A stretch of 64,000 bases of DNA, taken from NCBI GenBank assembly GCA_028571685.1, contig CM053164.1:34770501-34834500 (forward strand). The letters are read 5' to 3'. Every line of letters starts with the position of its first letter. The first letter of the stretch is position 1. Position numbers and translations under genes: made by a program. Below the pieces are notes generated by a model. It did not search any database and was not told the DNA's origin. It was given only the letters and a program-made list of their open reading frames with translations. Below are positions 51,986 through 64,000 of the stretch, piece after piece. Source of the DNA: Heterohyrax brucei (Eukaryota; Chordata; Mammalia; Hyracoidea; Procaviidae).

Positions 51986-54900
51986 GGTTTCCCTTTAGTG
52001 TTGACATATCCCTGATAGTTTATTATGAATAGCAGTCTAGTTAACTACTGTGAGAGAAGGAAGCAGGACCTCTGGTGCGAAAAGCAGGGATTCTAAGTTA
52101 TGCAAGTAAGGACACGTGGAGTAGCCCGGTAAGCAACAAAGAAGATGCTAAAATCGTTTTATTCTATTATGAGAAGTTGGGAGTATAACTCTCAGAAACA
52201 ACGAGCAACACTCTTCGGAGCCTCTTCCTTTTACTATTGATGTATGGAAGCCTAAGGACACACTTTCTGTAAAAGTCCTTATAACCCATAATGGTCCAAT
52301 CAATTGCAGTTCTTGAGTAGAGGGAGGTGATGAGCAATTGGAATGGCTCTGAGTGAGAGGTCATACAATTAAGATTGCCTGGCACTTGGAAAAAGCTGAT
52401 AGCCATAGCAAAGGCACTTATATTAATGAATCTCATCATTTTCAGAGGGTTGGGGGGACACATAATTTAAAATTACAGCATTGCTTCCTAGAATTTAGCC
52501 ATTCATGTCAAATTTGCCTGAATAAATCACATCAGCACCCACTGTCTGATAGAAGTTTTCACGAAACTACTTTCGACAACTTGGAGGTGATTTTAAGGTC
52601 AACCGTAACAAAGTTAAGTCTGTCTACTGTTGAAGTCCAATTTAAATCCATCCCCAAAAGTATTTTTTTCAGGGATACCAGGTGTTTTTTTTATAGGTTT
52701 CATTTTACTAGAAGGTCTGCTATTTTGAGTAAATCGCTTTTGAGGTGTTGATTGTTTGCAGATGCTCAGGAAGAGACAACAGAAAAAGTTTTTGGAACTT
52801 CTTAAGGAAGTTGTACAAAGCAGGAATCAAGAACTCAAAGCAACATAAAGACACAGGATTTAATCAAGTCAAAATCACGTACTATGTAAGACAATGGATG
52901 GGGCTTAAGGCAGACATACTTTACTGAGTAAGCTGAATTGCTTCCTTCGAACAGACTTCTGCGTAAAGTTTTGACTTGAGATTTAGGCTTTAAATGTTGT
53001 CTCAAGGCAATAGTTTCAGCTGTATAGCAACTCCAAAGGTCAGATGAGATGCTTAGGGGGCAGTGAGTTTATGTCAAAGATAGTGGAATAAGTTGGAAAA
53101 GGATAATGAGAACTGTTACATAACCTGGAGAATGTAAACACTGACATTGAATTATGCATACTAAATTAGTTGAAATGGTCTGTCATTTGTCGTGTATATT
53201 CTCACAAAATAATAGCAATAAATTAAAAAAAAATATATGTGGCTCAAAAACTTGAGAGCACATTGTGCCCTGTCATCTTGGGCAAATGGTCTACTCTTGG
53301 TAATCTTCCATCTCTTCATCTGTGAAAATAAAGGATGACTCCTCACTTAAAGAAGCAATTGTGAGCAGTAAACGAGACAGAATCTATAGAATATAGGCCT
53401 GACAGCAGTAAGCACACAGTGATAACACAGGTGACTGTTTCCTTCTGCAGCTGCACGATCAAAATACTAGTAACTGGATGCAAACCTTAATCATTTGTAA
53501 GCCAATCACACAGCAGGGCAAGACATCAGGTTTTATTCCTAGTTTGGTTATTTACTCACAGAAGTCAGCTATTTTTAAGAATCGAGTGAACTCTCAGTGT
53601 TCCAAGATCTTGCTTCAGAGTCATATTTTACAAAATACGCCTTGGCCACCCCGAACACTTAAGAAATTTCTATGTAAAGCTGCTTCAAAAGATGGCTCCT
53701 CTTCAGAAGCAAACAGCCACAGACCACTTTTATAATTCAGTTTTGTTTTGGCTCCATTTCTGCATCTACTACACCCATGAACACACACTGTCTCCTTCAG
53801 TTTAAATAAAACATGTGTTGAAACTATCTACATGTTGCCTGGAAAAAGAAAAAAGGAAAACAAACAAACAAAAAGACCCTGAAACCTATTTAACAGTTTT
53901 TTTTTTTTTAATTTTATAAAACATATTAATAATAGGTGATTTAACTTAATGCAAACTGGGCCACAGGATAATCAGATCTTGAATAATATTTCTCCTTTAT
54001 TAAAAAAATAACAAAATGAGAGTATTATAAAGCCTAAAGCCTTTTTCTTTTCCTTCTTTTTCTTTCCAAATTAGAACTACGCTGAAATTGAAACATGTTT
54101 GGGAATAAAATCAATCAATCTGAGTTTGATCGAGGACCAATTGTACCTTGCAGAAGATAGATGTCTGCACACCAGCTGAGGGTGGGCACCCTGAGCCCAG
54201 GCCTGGCCCGAAGAGGCTGTTCTCTAGAAATTGTGATGGCAGAGGTCAGATGCTCAGAACTTGAAACGTGCGGCTTCTTGGGGTCCCCTGGTGCTTTCTC
54301 ATCTCAGCGTCTTTCATTTTCTTGGCAAATATTGGTGGCATATCACTGGTCTTTTTTACACTTCTTCTTTCGTTAGTATTTTGGTTTAAAGGTCATTAAT
54401 AAAACAGCAACTTGAGAAGGCAGCACTCCAGGTGGTCCACTATGATAGAAGATAGAGTGACTGCCTGATTTTTTTTTATAGTCATTATGTAGTTGAAGTA
54501 GAATTTCATAAATAGTGTGTAAACTACATGGAAGGATGGACACATTGAAGCAAGAATAATCTTATAAAGCTTCCAGTTTCTTCTGTTTGCATTCAAGATT
54601 TCTTTCATGTTATAAAAGCAATTATACTCATATTAGAAAATAAAGTAAGTAGAAAAAAACTATGGAGAAGAGATTAAAACATTCTATATTTCCTTCTAGT
54701 ACAATTCCTTGTAGTTTCTTTATTTTTTCTTTCAAAAGCATGGATTTTTTAAAACTTTTTTTTTGCTCTAATTTAGTTTTTATACGGTTGTGATAACACA
54801 CCATATGTAATTTTGTCTTCTGCTCATCTCACTGCCCTCTCCTTCATTTCCGCCTCGACTTTTTGTTCCACCTGGCAATTTGGCAGTGACATTTTTGGGA

Positions 54901-55609
54901 CACAGAGCAGGCTTGCAACTGGTTGAGTGAATCACCAAATTTTCTCACAAAACAGGTCGCTCACTCACAGAATGTTTTCTTTATCCATCGTTAAGTTTTA
55001 CTGAGCAGACACCAACCATCTCCTGTGAACTGCCTCCGGAAACCATCCTAGCTGGAGGCATCTAATGCTATCAGAACCTGTGTTCCATCCAGGGTGCCTT
55101 CCCCAGATGGGTAGGAGACAATTAACTATGTCTGTCTTTGCTGAAACTGAAGCATGTCTGGGAGTTCTAGCCGTCAGTCCAAACTGACTGATTGTCAAAG
55201 ACAAGACACGCCTCATGGAAGTGAAGCTCAGTGCTCAATGTCTTATCAGCCATTTTTGTGTCATTTCTAGATATAAGCATTTCATTTCTATTTAAGCCAG
55301 TTGCAAATGCTTCTGAAATGTCAGTGTTTTCCCCTCGTTGCAGGGAAATCATTGCTTAATAATATGGAGAAATATCCAAAGGCTTTTAGTTCCAGTGATA
55401 TTAGAGAGATAAAAGATATTAGGTAATACATATTTGATATTGGACATTAATATTAGATATTAACCTACTATTTAATCTACCAGATATTAGGTATTAGATT
55501 GTAATATCTTTTTACTTGGTTCTGAGGTACTGTTTCCTCTTGCTTCTCTTATTATTTCACCAGCTATTCTTTCACAATCTCCTTTAAGGCAGTTTCTTCA
55601 TATCAATCA
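51986..55609. other. Long stretch without recognised gene or repeat
   Basis: The longest repeat-poor part of the window (3.6 kb). Contains an imperfect run of gatatt-like repeats at 55396-55510 and poly-A or poly-T stretches near 53850-53910 and 54470. Frames at 52353-52751 (132 codons), 54161-54376 and minus 54998-55216 show no recognised domain, biased composition or splice-consistent boundaries. Some decayed ancient repeats probably escape visual detection. Confidence 0.45.
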
Positions 55610-56040
55610 ACTTCTACAGTTGGAGTTCCTTAGGGCTCAGTCCTTGGAACTCTTCTGCTGACACGTTCTAGACTGACAATTCCAAAATATGTATCTCCAG
55701 TTCTGATAGGACTGCCACTTGAAAAATTTCATAGCCATTGGTATAAAATTGAATTTCACAATAGGCATCTCCAGTCCTGGAGCCCAGGATATAGCATCTA
55801 ACTGCTACACTGCAAATTCAACACACTTAGCTGAATGTCTAGCTAGCCTTTTAACGTTCACTTGCCATGATCCCTGAACTTCTGACGTCTCTGGTGCTCA
55901 GTCTCTTGCTCTTTCACTTCTTTCAGTTCCTTATTTAATGACCTTCTGGAAATATCTTCTCTTTACAGGGTAACCCACTCTCTAATACCTCTCCATGCTT
56001 TACCCTCCACCATTGTTCTGCAAAGCATTTTTCATTGTTT
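55610..56040 (+). mobile_element. L2 LINE internal and 3' part
   Basis: gttggagttccttagggctc and agtccttggaactcttctgc are a conserved L2 landmark. aaaatatgtatctccagttc and catctaactgctacactgca follow in L2 order. A SINE at 56052 separates this from the L2 3' end at 56230. Confidence 0.75.
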
Positions 56041-56051
56041 AATATAATATA

Positions 56052-56218
56052 TAAAACCCAAACTAAATCCATTTCATCGAGTCAATTCTGACTCATTGCA
56101 ACTCTGTAGGATGGAGTAGAACTGCCCACAGAGTTTTCAAGGAGCGCCTGGTGGATTTGAACTGCTAGCCTTTTGGTTAGCAGTGGGAGTACTTCACCAC
56201 TACACTACCAGGGTTTCC
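56052..56218 (-). mobile_element. AfroSINE, well preserved, antisense, inserted in L2
   Basis: catcgagtcaattctgactc, ggagtagaactgcccacaga, aaggagcgcctggtggattt, ccttttggttagcag and accactacactaccagggtt. Few changes from the inferred consensus, so relatively young. Confidence 0.96.
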
Positions 56219-56229
56219 ACATTACATGT

Positions 56230-56375
56230 GGAAACTTTGATAGAGTTCTCCTCTTCCCAGATATAAGCTCTTTGAAGGCATGCCTTTAGTTTTTTCTCTA
56301 TATTAGCCTAACACACATAGCAATGGCTGGCCTATAGTATGTACTCAATGTATGTTTTTAATGATATGAATATAT
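56230..56375 (+). mobile_element. L2 LINE 3' end, continued
   Basis: agatataagctctttgaagg, gcctttagttttttctctat and tagtatgtactcaatgtatg correspond to the L2 terminus and complete the copy begun at 55610. Confidence 0.75.
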
Positions 56376-57519
56376 GAATAAATGAATATACTATAGTCCA
56401 ATAGCAGATATTTACACAGAAATTATTATAATGCTGTCTTAGTGAGGCCAGTGTGAGTCAGATAGGTTTTCTTACTCCTCGGCTCTGTTTTTCATAAAAC
56501 TGTTCAAGGTCAAGTAAAGATGCAACATCCAAGGCTTGAACCCCAGTCACCTGTATTCTTGTTCCTAGTATCATGGCATTTTGGACTCAGATAAGAGAGA
56601 ATTACTAAAGCTGTTTCCCAGGGTCTATGTGACCATGTGGATTTTTGTTTAGATAAAAAAAAGAAAAAAAAAAAAAACCTTGACAAAAATCTAAGCAAAG
56701 TCTTAACAGTCTTGGTATATTTCTTTTATACTTTCATTCTCTCGACAGGAATGTAACAAGTACCTTTTATGTAGAAATATGTGAAACTGTGATCCTAATT
56801 ATAGAAAAAGTCTAAACATTTAAAAAAAAAAATTGCCCAAGATCAAAAATCTTGGAGTTAGCACAAGAATGCAGCTCTCCTGCTTTCTACATTCTTTACC
56901 TTCAATCTGTTTTTAAAAGTACTGACATTGAGTCTCCACAGTTTCCATCTTGACAGCTACCTGCCTATGCCAGCACCCAGTCCTCACCGAATTCATAGTC
57001 TTACTGGAAAGACAAAACTAACAGGACTAAAAGAATTTGGGTTTTGCCCATATAGTAGGAAGTGGAAGAAGTAAGACAGCAACATAGCCTAGTGCTGTGA
57101 GAGAAGATTCCAAGACCAAAGCCAGTACATCTGTTCTGCTCTATTCCCAGAGTCTCATACTCTATTTTCATCATTTGGTTTCTATGCTGAAAATCACCTT
57201 GTAAAGTATACACGTGCTCCTTTACAGTCTCTAGCTACAAGTTGGGAGTCATTAGAACAGTTTAAACAAGCTGGAGGAAGTTTTGTGTACTGGACAAATC
57301 TTAAATATTTTTGAGTGGAGCGTGCTTCAGGATTTTTTTTTTTACAAACCTGGACTTTATTCCTTAACTAGGTTTCCATCCAAATTCTTTTCAAGTCCAG
57401 ACTTACGTTCATTCTGTAAGAATTAATTAATATGAACTAAAAACTTAAAAGATGACCTTTAGAACTACTTAAGTTTATTTGCTTCTTTGAGGAAATTGAG
57501 TTGCACAAGTGATTTGTAA
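56376..57519. other. No recognised gene or repeat
   Basis: Poly-A at 56657-56680 and 56821-56832. Otherwise unique-looking with no supported frame. Confidence 0.45.
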
Positions 57520-57702
57520 TTGGTTGCTAAGCTAAAAGCCGAGTGTTCAAAACTATTCAGTGGATCTACGGAAGAATAAGGGTCCAGCGATCTGCTTCTG
57601 TAAACAGGACAGCCAAGAAAACCCTGTGAGCAGTTCTACTCTGAAACACATGGAGTTACCATGAGTCGGAATCAGCTCAATGACAGTGGTGTTTTTTGGT
57701 TT
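57520..57702 (+). mobile_element. AfroSINE, 5'-truncated, subtype with extra middle block
   Basis: ggttgctaagctaaaagccg, a degraded box B, the block ccagcgatctgcttctgtaa, cagttctactctgaaacaca and the tail tgacagtggtgttttttggt. Confidence 0.9.
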
Positions 57703-57894
57703 GTTTCTTTTGAGTGCTGGCAAGTGTAAAAGAGATAATTTCCCATAGACTTACAAAAGAACCAGTGCACAAATTTGCATCATTCTTCAATAAAACCATC
57801 ATCTAAATTCTTATCTTGCCTGTTCCTAGAATCACTAACTCTTGAGAAAATAGTTGTTATTGGACATAGGGGAGGAATAATACTAATAGACAAT

Positions 57895-57980
57895 TCCTAT
57901 TTAGCACTTATTGTTCTCCAGATAGAGTCGCAAATACTATGTATGCTTGAACTTATTTAATCCTTGCAATATATTAGAGC
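57895..57980 (-). mobile_element. Possible MIR fragment, antisense
   Basis: cctatttagcacttattgtt, then tgaacttatttaatccttgc, recalls part of the reversed MIR. Short and weak. Confidence 0.4.
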
Positions 57981-58337
57981 ATCTTTAGCTACAAGTCTGA
58001 AAGTTTTCTGTCTGTATTAAAACTCTCCATTAGCTCTTCCAGAAATCTCAAGTCAGACTGCCTTCCAAGCGCATTGACATCTAAGAATTTTAGGGAAAAT
58101 TTCCAACATTATATTTGTCAAGAACACTTTGAAACATACTTAACAGAAGAATGCCTCCAGTCAGTCATTAATTATTCCAAGTGCACTAATTTTTATACCA
58201 GCTGTGTGATCCCTAAGTGCAACATCTGAACTCTGAAATTTCTGTATCTTTATTGAACAAAAGTGCATGCTTCAGGGAGAAGACATTTACTGTTCAGTGC
58301 ATTTTGATGAAACCTGACATTTGTTATGGGAATACTT
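57981..58337. other. No recognised gene or repeat
   Basis: Nothing recognised. Confidence 0.45.
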
Positions 58338-58519
58338 TAGCCTGGCCAATGTAGTGTGATTAAGTAGTTGACTACTAACCAACAGACAGTGGTTTGAATC
58401 CACCAGCCACTCGACAGGCTACGTGGCCTTGGAAATCCTGTCAGACAGTTCTTCTCTGTCCTATGGGGTTGCTGTGAATTGAAATCAGCTCCATAGAAGT
58501 GGGTTTGGTTTTGGTTTTA
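58338..58519 (+). mobile_element. AfroSINE, near complete
   Basis: tagcctggccaatgtagtgt, ctactaaccaacagacagtg, box B ggtttgaatccaccagccac, ttctctgtcctatggggttg and gtgggtttggttttggtttt. Confidence 0.93.
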
Positions 58520-59029
58520 GTGGTGTGTGAAATGAGACCACAAATTCATAATTTAAAAGCTTGATGTTTAGCAGAGGTGATGACACGCTTACAGAATGTT
58601 CACACTAAAACTTATTTCTAGTTTTGTAAAAAAAAGTCTAAGATGAAGAATAGAAGAAATAATGGCAAGAGATTATAGTTTTGAAGTGGGAAGATGAATA
58701 ATTAGCATATAATAAAAGAGTTAATAGCAACTTCAGCCATGGCTACGCTTTAGAATGAGTATCTCTTGAGCTGGCAATATTTCAAGCATATAGAAGGTTT
58801 AATTTTATGCAGATTGCGTATTTACAGTATAATAAAATGTAGGATGTTTGATGGTAATACTTACTGCTGGGTACATAATTATTAATCAACATGTCTGTCC
58901 AAATCTGTCATGTCAGTAACATAGAAACTCAGATTTGCCTGTTCAGGACCGTATATATTCTCTTCAGGACCGTATTTTACAATCGGATGACTGATAAATT
59001 ACAGTCAAATGCCAGTAGCTGAAGGAATG
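58520..59029. other. No recognised gene or repeat
   Basis: AT-rich, nothing recognised. caggaccgtat occurs twice close together at about 58945-58975. Confidence 0.45.
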
Positions 59030-59157
59030 GAAGCCCTGATGGTGTAGTGGTTAACTGCTAATCAAAAGGTCAGCAGTTTGAATCCACCAGGCACTCGTTG
59101 GAAACTTTATGGGACAATTCTACTCTGACCTATAAGGTTGCTTATGAATTGGAGTGA
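59030..59157 (+). mobile_element. AfroSINE, tail missing
   Basis: ggaagccctgatggtgtagt, gctaatcaaaaggtcagcag, tttgaatccaccaggcactc and ttctactctgacctataagg. It stops before the usual tail. Confidence 0.93.
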
Positions 59158-60591
59158 GACAAGGAAGGGGTAGGAAGAGAAAGAGGAAGAGCAGGAAAAG
59201 ACGGAGAGCAAAAAAACTCTTTAGATTTTCTCACAGAGTAGATGCATAAATACACATTCCTTGGATCTTATCTGCTCTGTTGGGATGACAGCCCACCCTG
59301 CAGCTCTATAATTTTGGAGAACCAACTGGATTCATCATCTAAGACCATGTCTCTATAGACAAATATAGAGTGACATTTTCTTACACCCTGACTGATTTTG
59401 ACCAACCCAGTCTGTCTTTTCCATCAAAAAGAAAGCAAGATTTCTCTTACAATTTAAATTTTAAGACTGACTTAACTTTGTAAATGCAGCTACGAAACTA
59501 TGGTCAAGGCCTATAAATTGCCGGCAGGTGCCCTCTCTAGCTGGATATTTTTCTCGGTCTCTTTTTATTTTAATTTTTAAGAAAGAAAACAGGGGAAAAG
59601 AGGAAATTGTTGACTTCTAAATCTTCTTGAAACTTCAGACCTGGAATCAAATTCCCTTTACTTCATCTTTACATGAATTAGAATTTTTTCTGCCTTGTAC
59701 TGATCCATTTTACACATGAGATTTGGTACATCCATTACCAATTTCTTTCAGAGACGGCTTTTTCTCCATGCCCCAGTCCTAATAAGAAAAGACAAACCTC
59801 AAAGGAAGCTTAAAATATCTAATGGCTTTGACTTTAAACATAACTCGGATTAGGTAATAAAGTTAAGTGATGATTCAATACACTAAAATATAAAATTGAA
59901 CAAACTGTACTCTTTTACAAAGTTTAACTCTGGAAAATTCTTTAAAGATGTAAGGCATTAGTGATGAAAAGGATTGGAGAGGCAGTGTAAAACCTGAGAC
60001 AATTTACTGGTCTATGATATCCAAACAGAGACTATGCATAACACAGCATCACAGTCAAGAAAAAACTAATTAAGAAGAGGTGCCAACTGAAATTTAATGG
60101 AGACATATTTGTTTAAAAATATCCTGGCAGTAAATATTCTTAAAAGAATACAGTATTCTAAACATATCATGTAAAAAGACATAAAGTACTTTAATGGAAG
60201 AATTGACCTAAATTATGTGAATTGACCAAAATGATCATCAGATCATTTTTAATAATATTTCTTCATAACTTTCAAACAAACTAAGAGGATAGACAGATCA
60301 AAAACTGGTGTCAAAATCCAGCCACAGAGAAAGTATGGCTAGGACTTTGTGGACTGGTACCTTTCTTGCTTCCAGTGGATAGCACCTCCATGGAAACGAA
60401 ATTCCAAGCTCCCTTAACATCTCTGTCATTTCACAAGGGAAGCCAATTGACAAAGCCCAGTTTAAAAGACTATACACTTTCAATAAAGGGATGGAGAGAC
60501 AGAGCTTCAAGCTTCCTTCAAATTTCAAACTGAGCCTTTCACCAGGACCAACAGTGATGCTGCCAAGACAGGAAGGGGTCTGAGTTATCTT
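59158..60591. other. No recognised gene or repeat
   Basis: Unique-looking. The 76-codon minus-strand frame at 60298-60528 has no recognised family. Confidence 0.45.
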
Positions 60592-62550
60592 TTGTTGTTC
60601 ATAGACACCATCAAGTCAGTTCTAACTCATAATGTTCTTGTGTACAACAGAAGAACCACAGCATGGTCATGCAACACCTCAAAATCATCACTACGTTGTG
60701 AGTTCCCAGTTGCAGCCACTGTGCCAAACAATCTTGCAGGATGTCTTCTTTTTCACTGACTGTCTGCTTTACCAAGTACAATGTCTTTCTCTAGAGATTG
60801 ATCCCTCCTGATACCATATCCAAAGTATGTGAGATGTGGTCTCACCATCCTGGCTTCTAAGGAGCACTCTGGGTGTATTTCTTCCCAGACACATTTGTTC
60901 ATACTTTCAGTAGTCCATGGAACATTTGATATTCTTTGTCAACTAGACGGCACTTGGCTTGGCTTGCCAACATTGTAATCTAAAAAGCATCAATTCTTCA
61001 GTCTTCCCTATTCATTGTCCAGCTTTTGCATGCATATGAGACAATTGTAAATGCCATGACTTGAGTCAAGTTCACCTAAGTAGTCAAAGTGACATCTACA
61101 TTTTTAAGACTTTAATGAGGTCTTTTGCAGCAGATTTACCCAGTGCCCTAAGTACTTTGATGTCTTGACTGCTGTTTCCATGGGTATTGATTGTAGACCC
61201 AAGTAAAATGAAATCCTTGACAACTTCAATCTTTTCTGTTTACTATGATGTTGCTTTTGGGTCTCATTGTGGAGATTTTTGTTTCCTTTATGTTGAGATG
61301 TAATCCCAGTCTTAGATCTTCATCAGTGAGTGCTTCAAGTTGCCTTCACTTTCAGCAGGCTGGGCTGTGTCGTCTGTGTGTTGTAGGTTGTTAATGAATA
61401 TTCCATCAACCGCAATGTCCCATTCTTCTTCACATAGTCCAACTTCCCAGACTATTTGCTCAGCATACAAATTGAATATGTATGGAGGAAGGATACAACC
61501 CTGGCACACATTGTTACTGACTTTAAATCACATAGTACCCTTCTGGACTGTTCAAAGGACTGCCTCTTGATCTACATATGGTTTCCTCAAAAGTACAATT
61601 AAGTGTCTTGGAATTGCTATTCTTCACAATATCATCTATAACTTGTTATGATTCACACAGCTGAATGCCTTTGCATAGTCAGTAAAGCACAGGTGATCAT
61701 CTTTCTGATACTGTCTGCTATTACTCAGGATCCACCTAGTATTAGTGATGATATCCCTGGTGCCATTTCCTCTTCTGAATCTGGCTTGAATATTTGGTAA
61801 TTCCCTGTCAGTATACTGCTGCAACCACTTTCTAATGCTCCTCGGCAAAATTTTACTTAGGCGTGGTAATAGTGATATTGTTCGATAATTTCTGCATTTT
61901 ATTGTGTCACCTTTTTTTTTGGAATAGGCATAAATATGTATCTATTCCAGCTGGCTGGCCAGGTGACTGTCTTCCAAGTTTCTTGGCATAGACAAACGAA
62001 CATTCGGACACTGCATCCATTTGTCTAAACATCTGAATTTGTATTTCATTGATTTCTGGAGTTGTTTCTTCCATTGACTTCAGTGCAACTTGGACCTCTT
62101 CTTTCAGTACCAATGGTTTCTTATCCTGTGCTACCTCCTTGTAATTGTTGGCTTGGCTGTAATTGTTGAATGTCAACCAACTATTTTTGGTATAGTGACT
62201 CTGCGTAGTCCTTTTATCTTCTTTTGATGCTTCCTGTGTCATTTAATATTTTCCCTATAGATTCCTTCATTATTGTCACATGAAGCTTGAATTTTTTCAT
62301 CAGTTCTTTCATCTTCAGAAATGCCAAGAATCTTCTTCCCTTTTAGTTTTCTAACTCTAGGTCTTTGTATTTGACATTATAATGTTTGACTTTTCTTATT
62401 GAGATATCCCTTGAAATCGTCTGTTTAGTTCTTTTACTTCTTCATTTCTTCCATTTTCTCTGGCTACTCCACATTCAAGGGTAAGTTTCAGAGTCTCTTC
62501 TGACATCCATGCTAGTCTTCTTTATTTCCTGTCTTTTTCGGGATCTCTGA
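60592..62550 (-). mobile_element. RTE LINE: 3' end, reverse transcriptase and linker, 5'-truncated (dead)
   Basis: Read on the minus strand it has the linker, then the reverse transcriptase in three broken frames: 62242-61907 (EEVQVALKSMEE), 61848-61636 (CFTDYAKAFSCVNHNK, motif A) and 61509-61312 (QGCILPPYIFNLYAEQ and an HTDDT at the YADD site). The complete 3' region and tail at 60592 (ttgttgttcatagacacca) follow. Motif A keeps the first Asp but has Ser where the family usually has the second. The endonuclease is missing. RTE elements of this BovB-like kind copy themselves and probably the AfroSINEs sharing their tail. This is the longest uninterrupted RTE here, about 1.96 kb. Confidence 0.94.
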
Positions 62551-63399
62551 CTTGAGAAGTCTAGGCAGACTAAATATGAAAATTTCCTTACATGAAGTCA
62601 GAGTTAAACTTGTGTTTAGAGTTTTTGGAGTGAAACTTGAAATTTTTTAAAACAGATGTTTTATTTTGTTCAAGTAGCTGTAACTTATAAGAAGTCTCCC
62701 CTAGCAGAAATGTACTTGAACTTGTTTAATGAATATGAAAGTTGTACCCACTTGCATACAGATAATTCAGTGCAAGTTCTTAAAAGTAATTATATTTCAG
62801 GCCAGATATGCCTCCTTTCACTTTCAAATGTGATATTTCATTTTCAAGGCTATTTCTTTCAAGGTTTATACCAAAGAAAATACAAATTGAGACAAAATAA
62901 TTTTCTGTACACTTTACTGATTTACACTCTATGTGTATGTGTCTGTGAGAGAGGCAGAAATTTTTGAGTTTTGTTTTAGAAAATATGTATGTAGCTAGTA
63001 GTTTCTTTATGCTTAGAACTAACTTCATATCTATGTAAATGAATATAGTTCTAATGCAACTGATTTTAATTTTTTCATTAGAGTGTTTTCAAAATTATTA
63101 TCAATGCTATATACTTTATACTTTAATTAATTTCCTTTGAATATAACTTTTGATCCTCATCCAACCCCCACTACCTTGATTTACTTTGTCTAAAACACTA
63201 CTAATGATGCTTAAATCAATGTTCTACAATGAACTGAAATTCTGGCTCTTCGATATTTAAAACAGTGAGTTGTGAGAGAAGAGAATAACAGGAGCAGTTA
63301 TGGAAGAGCCACATGTTAACTCTTTATAAATGACACTTTAAGCTCTGTCACAAGAATCTAGGACTTCCACATCTTAAAGCATTAAAATAAAAAATAAAA
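62551..63399. other. No recognised gene or repeat
   Basis: AT-rich. The 103-codon plus frame at 62656-62967 and the 82-codon minus frame overlap each other, carry no motif, and the former ends in a tgtgtg-derived CVCVC run. Confidence 0.45.
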
Positions 63400-63515
63400 G
63401 ACGGCAGTCAGTTTTGACTCATGGTGCTCCACAGATATCAGAGCAGAACTGTGCACCCTAGGGTGTTCCATGTCTGATTTTTTTGGAAGCAGTCTGCTAA
63501 GGCTTACTTACAGTA
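63400..63515 (-). mobile_element. AfroSINE, long subtype, 3' part, antisense
   Basis: acggcagtcagttttgactc, cagagcagaactgtgcaccc, agggtgttccatgtctgatt and gaagcagtctgctaagg. The head is missing. Confidence 0.85.
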
Positions 63516-64000
63516 AGTGCTCCTGTATAATGTGGATTTGGTTTCACTAATTACCAGTTACAACACACAATCTCATAATAGATAACTTTCTCAGAATCAA
63601 ATATGAGCAGCATACTTGCAACCAATACTTGGCCCAAAATCTCTGTTCTGTAAAATGCATTCCCTTCTCGTTCTCCTAACCCTCATAATATCAATTATTG
63701 CTACTTTTCACTTCTAGGATCCAGTTCTCTGTGCCATCTTCCTCATTGTTCTTATCTAAATGAGCATTAAGTGAACTTCTCCTTCACAAAGTATTACTTG
63801 AGAGTCTATTTTTTATTACAGATTAATCTTCCTAAAGAAGGTAATATGGAACTATTTAATTCTAGTCTGATAGGCTTTAGCAAAATGAAAAAATTCATTT
63901 GATGTCAAGTAGCCTACCTGAGTAAATATTTTTACATTCATTAAAATGTGCCACTATTTAGATGTTTCAGCACATAGCCTTAACTGTTGAAGACACAGAG
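63516..64000. other. No recognised gene or repeat
   Basis: Nothing recognised up to the end of the window. Confidence 0.45.

Noticed and set aside
52353..52751. 132-codon plus-strand frame
   Set aside because: Random-looking composition and no motif; a single frame of this size is expected by chance in 64 kb.

Overview
The window is non-coding nuclear DNA from a mammal, almost certainly an afrotherian and most likely an elephant or close relative. Three repeat families support this and occur together throughout. The first is AfroSINE-type tRNA-derived SINEs, with a head reading like ggtgtagtggttaag and a tail of either gggtttggttttggt or ggcacctaacaacaac. The second is BovB-like RTE LINEs with recognisable APE endonuclease and reverse transcriptase remnants. 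The third is a young L1 lineage with a roughly 1 kb 3'UTR (minus-strand copies begin like attgtgattgagtgaaagtg). Older layers shared by all placental mammals (L2, MIR, L1M/HAL1, a MaLR-like solo LTR, a DNA transposon) lie beneath them. The species is inferred from remembered repeat patterns, not from a search.

Layout. 1-1003: 5' part of a minus-strand RTE running off the left edge. 1-9.3 kb: mostly unique, with L2 pieces and L1 3' ends. 9.4-19 kb: SINE-rich, with a twin-primed L1 flanked by a perfect 16-bp duplication, an RTE 3' end and an 85-bp tandem duplication. 19.6-22.4 kb: an RTE copy whose 5' half is inverted relative to its 3' half. 22.4-27 kb: SINEs, MIRs, a 56-bp tandem duplication and a solo LTR with 5-bp target duplication. 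27-40 kb: a deep nest of antisense L1/HAL1 sequence. It includes a GC-rich DNA-transposon-like insert (28052-28797), an L1 3' end (30741-31521) and a full-length-looking HAL1-like element (32966-39008). That element carries 15-bp flanking duplications, a tandemly duplicated 5'UTR and no ORF2 body, and is interrupted by a second L1. 40-47 kb: L2, SINE pairs and plus-strand L1M. 48.9 kb: a U6 snRNA pseudogene. 49.5-60.6 kb: an RTE 3' end, L2, SINEs and long unique stretches. 60.6-62.5 kb: an RTE with reverse transcriptase remnants, then mostly unique sequence to the end.

No protein-coding exon, functional RNA gene, CRISPR array or bacterial-type feature can be supported. All retrotransposon reading frames seen are broken. 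The window looks like gene desert or intronic sequence shaped by successive retrotransposition. I did not find an undescribed biological system. The items most worth checking are the HAL1-like element with its duplicated 5'UTR, the GC-rich transposon interior at 28.1-28.7 kb, and the inverted RTE. Most repeat boundaries are approximate (about 5-20 bp) because they were set by eye.
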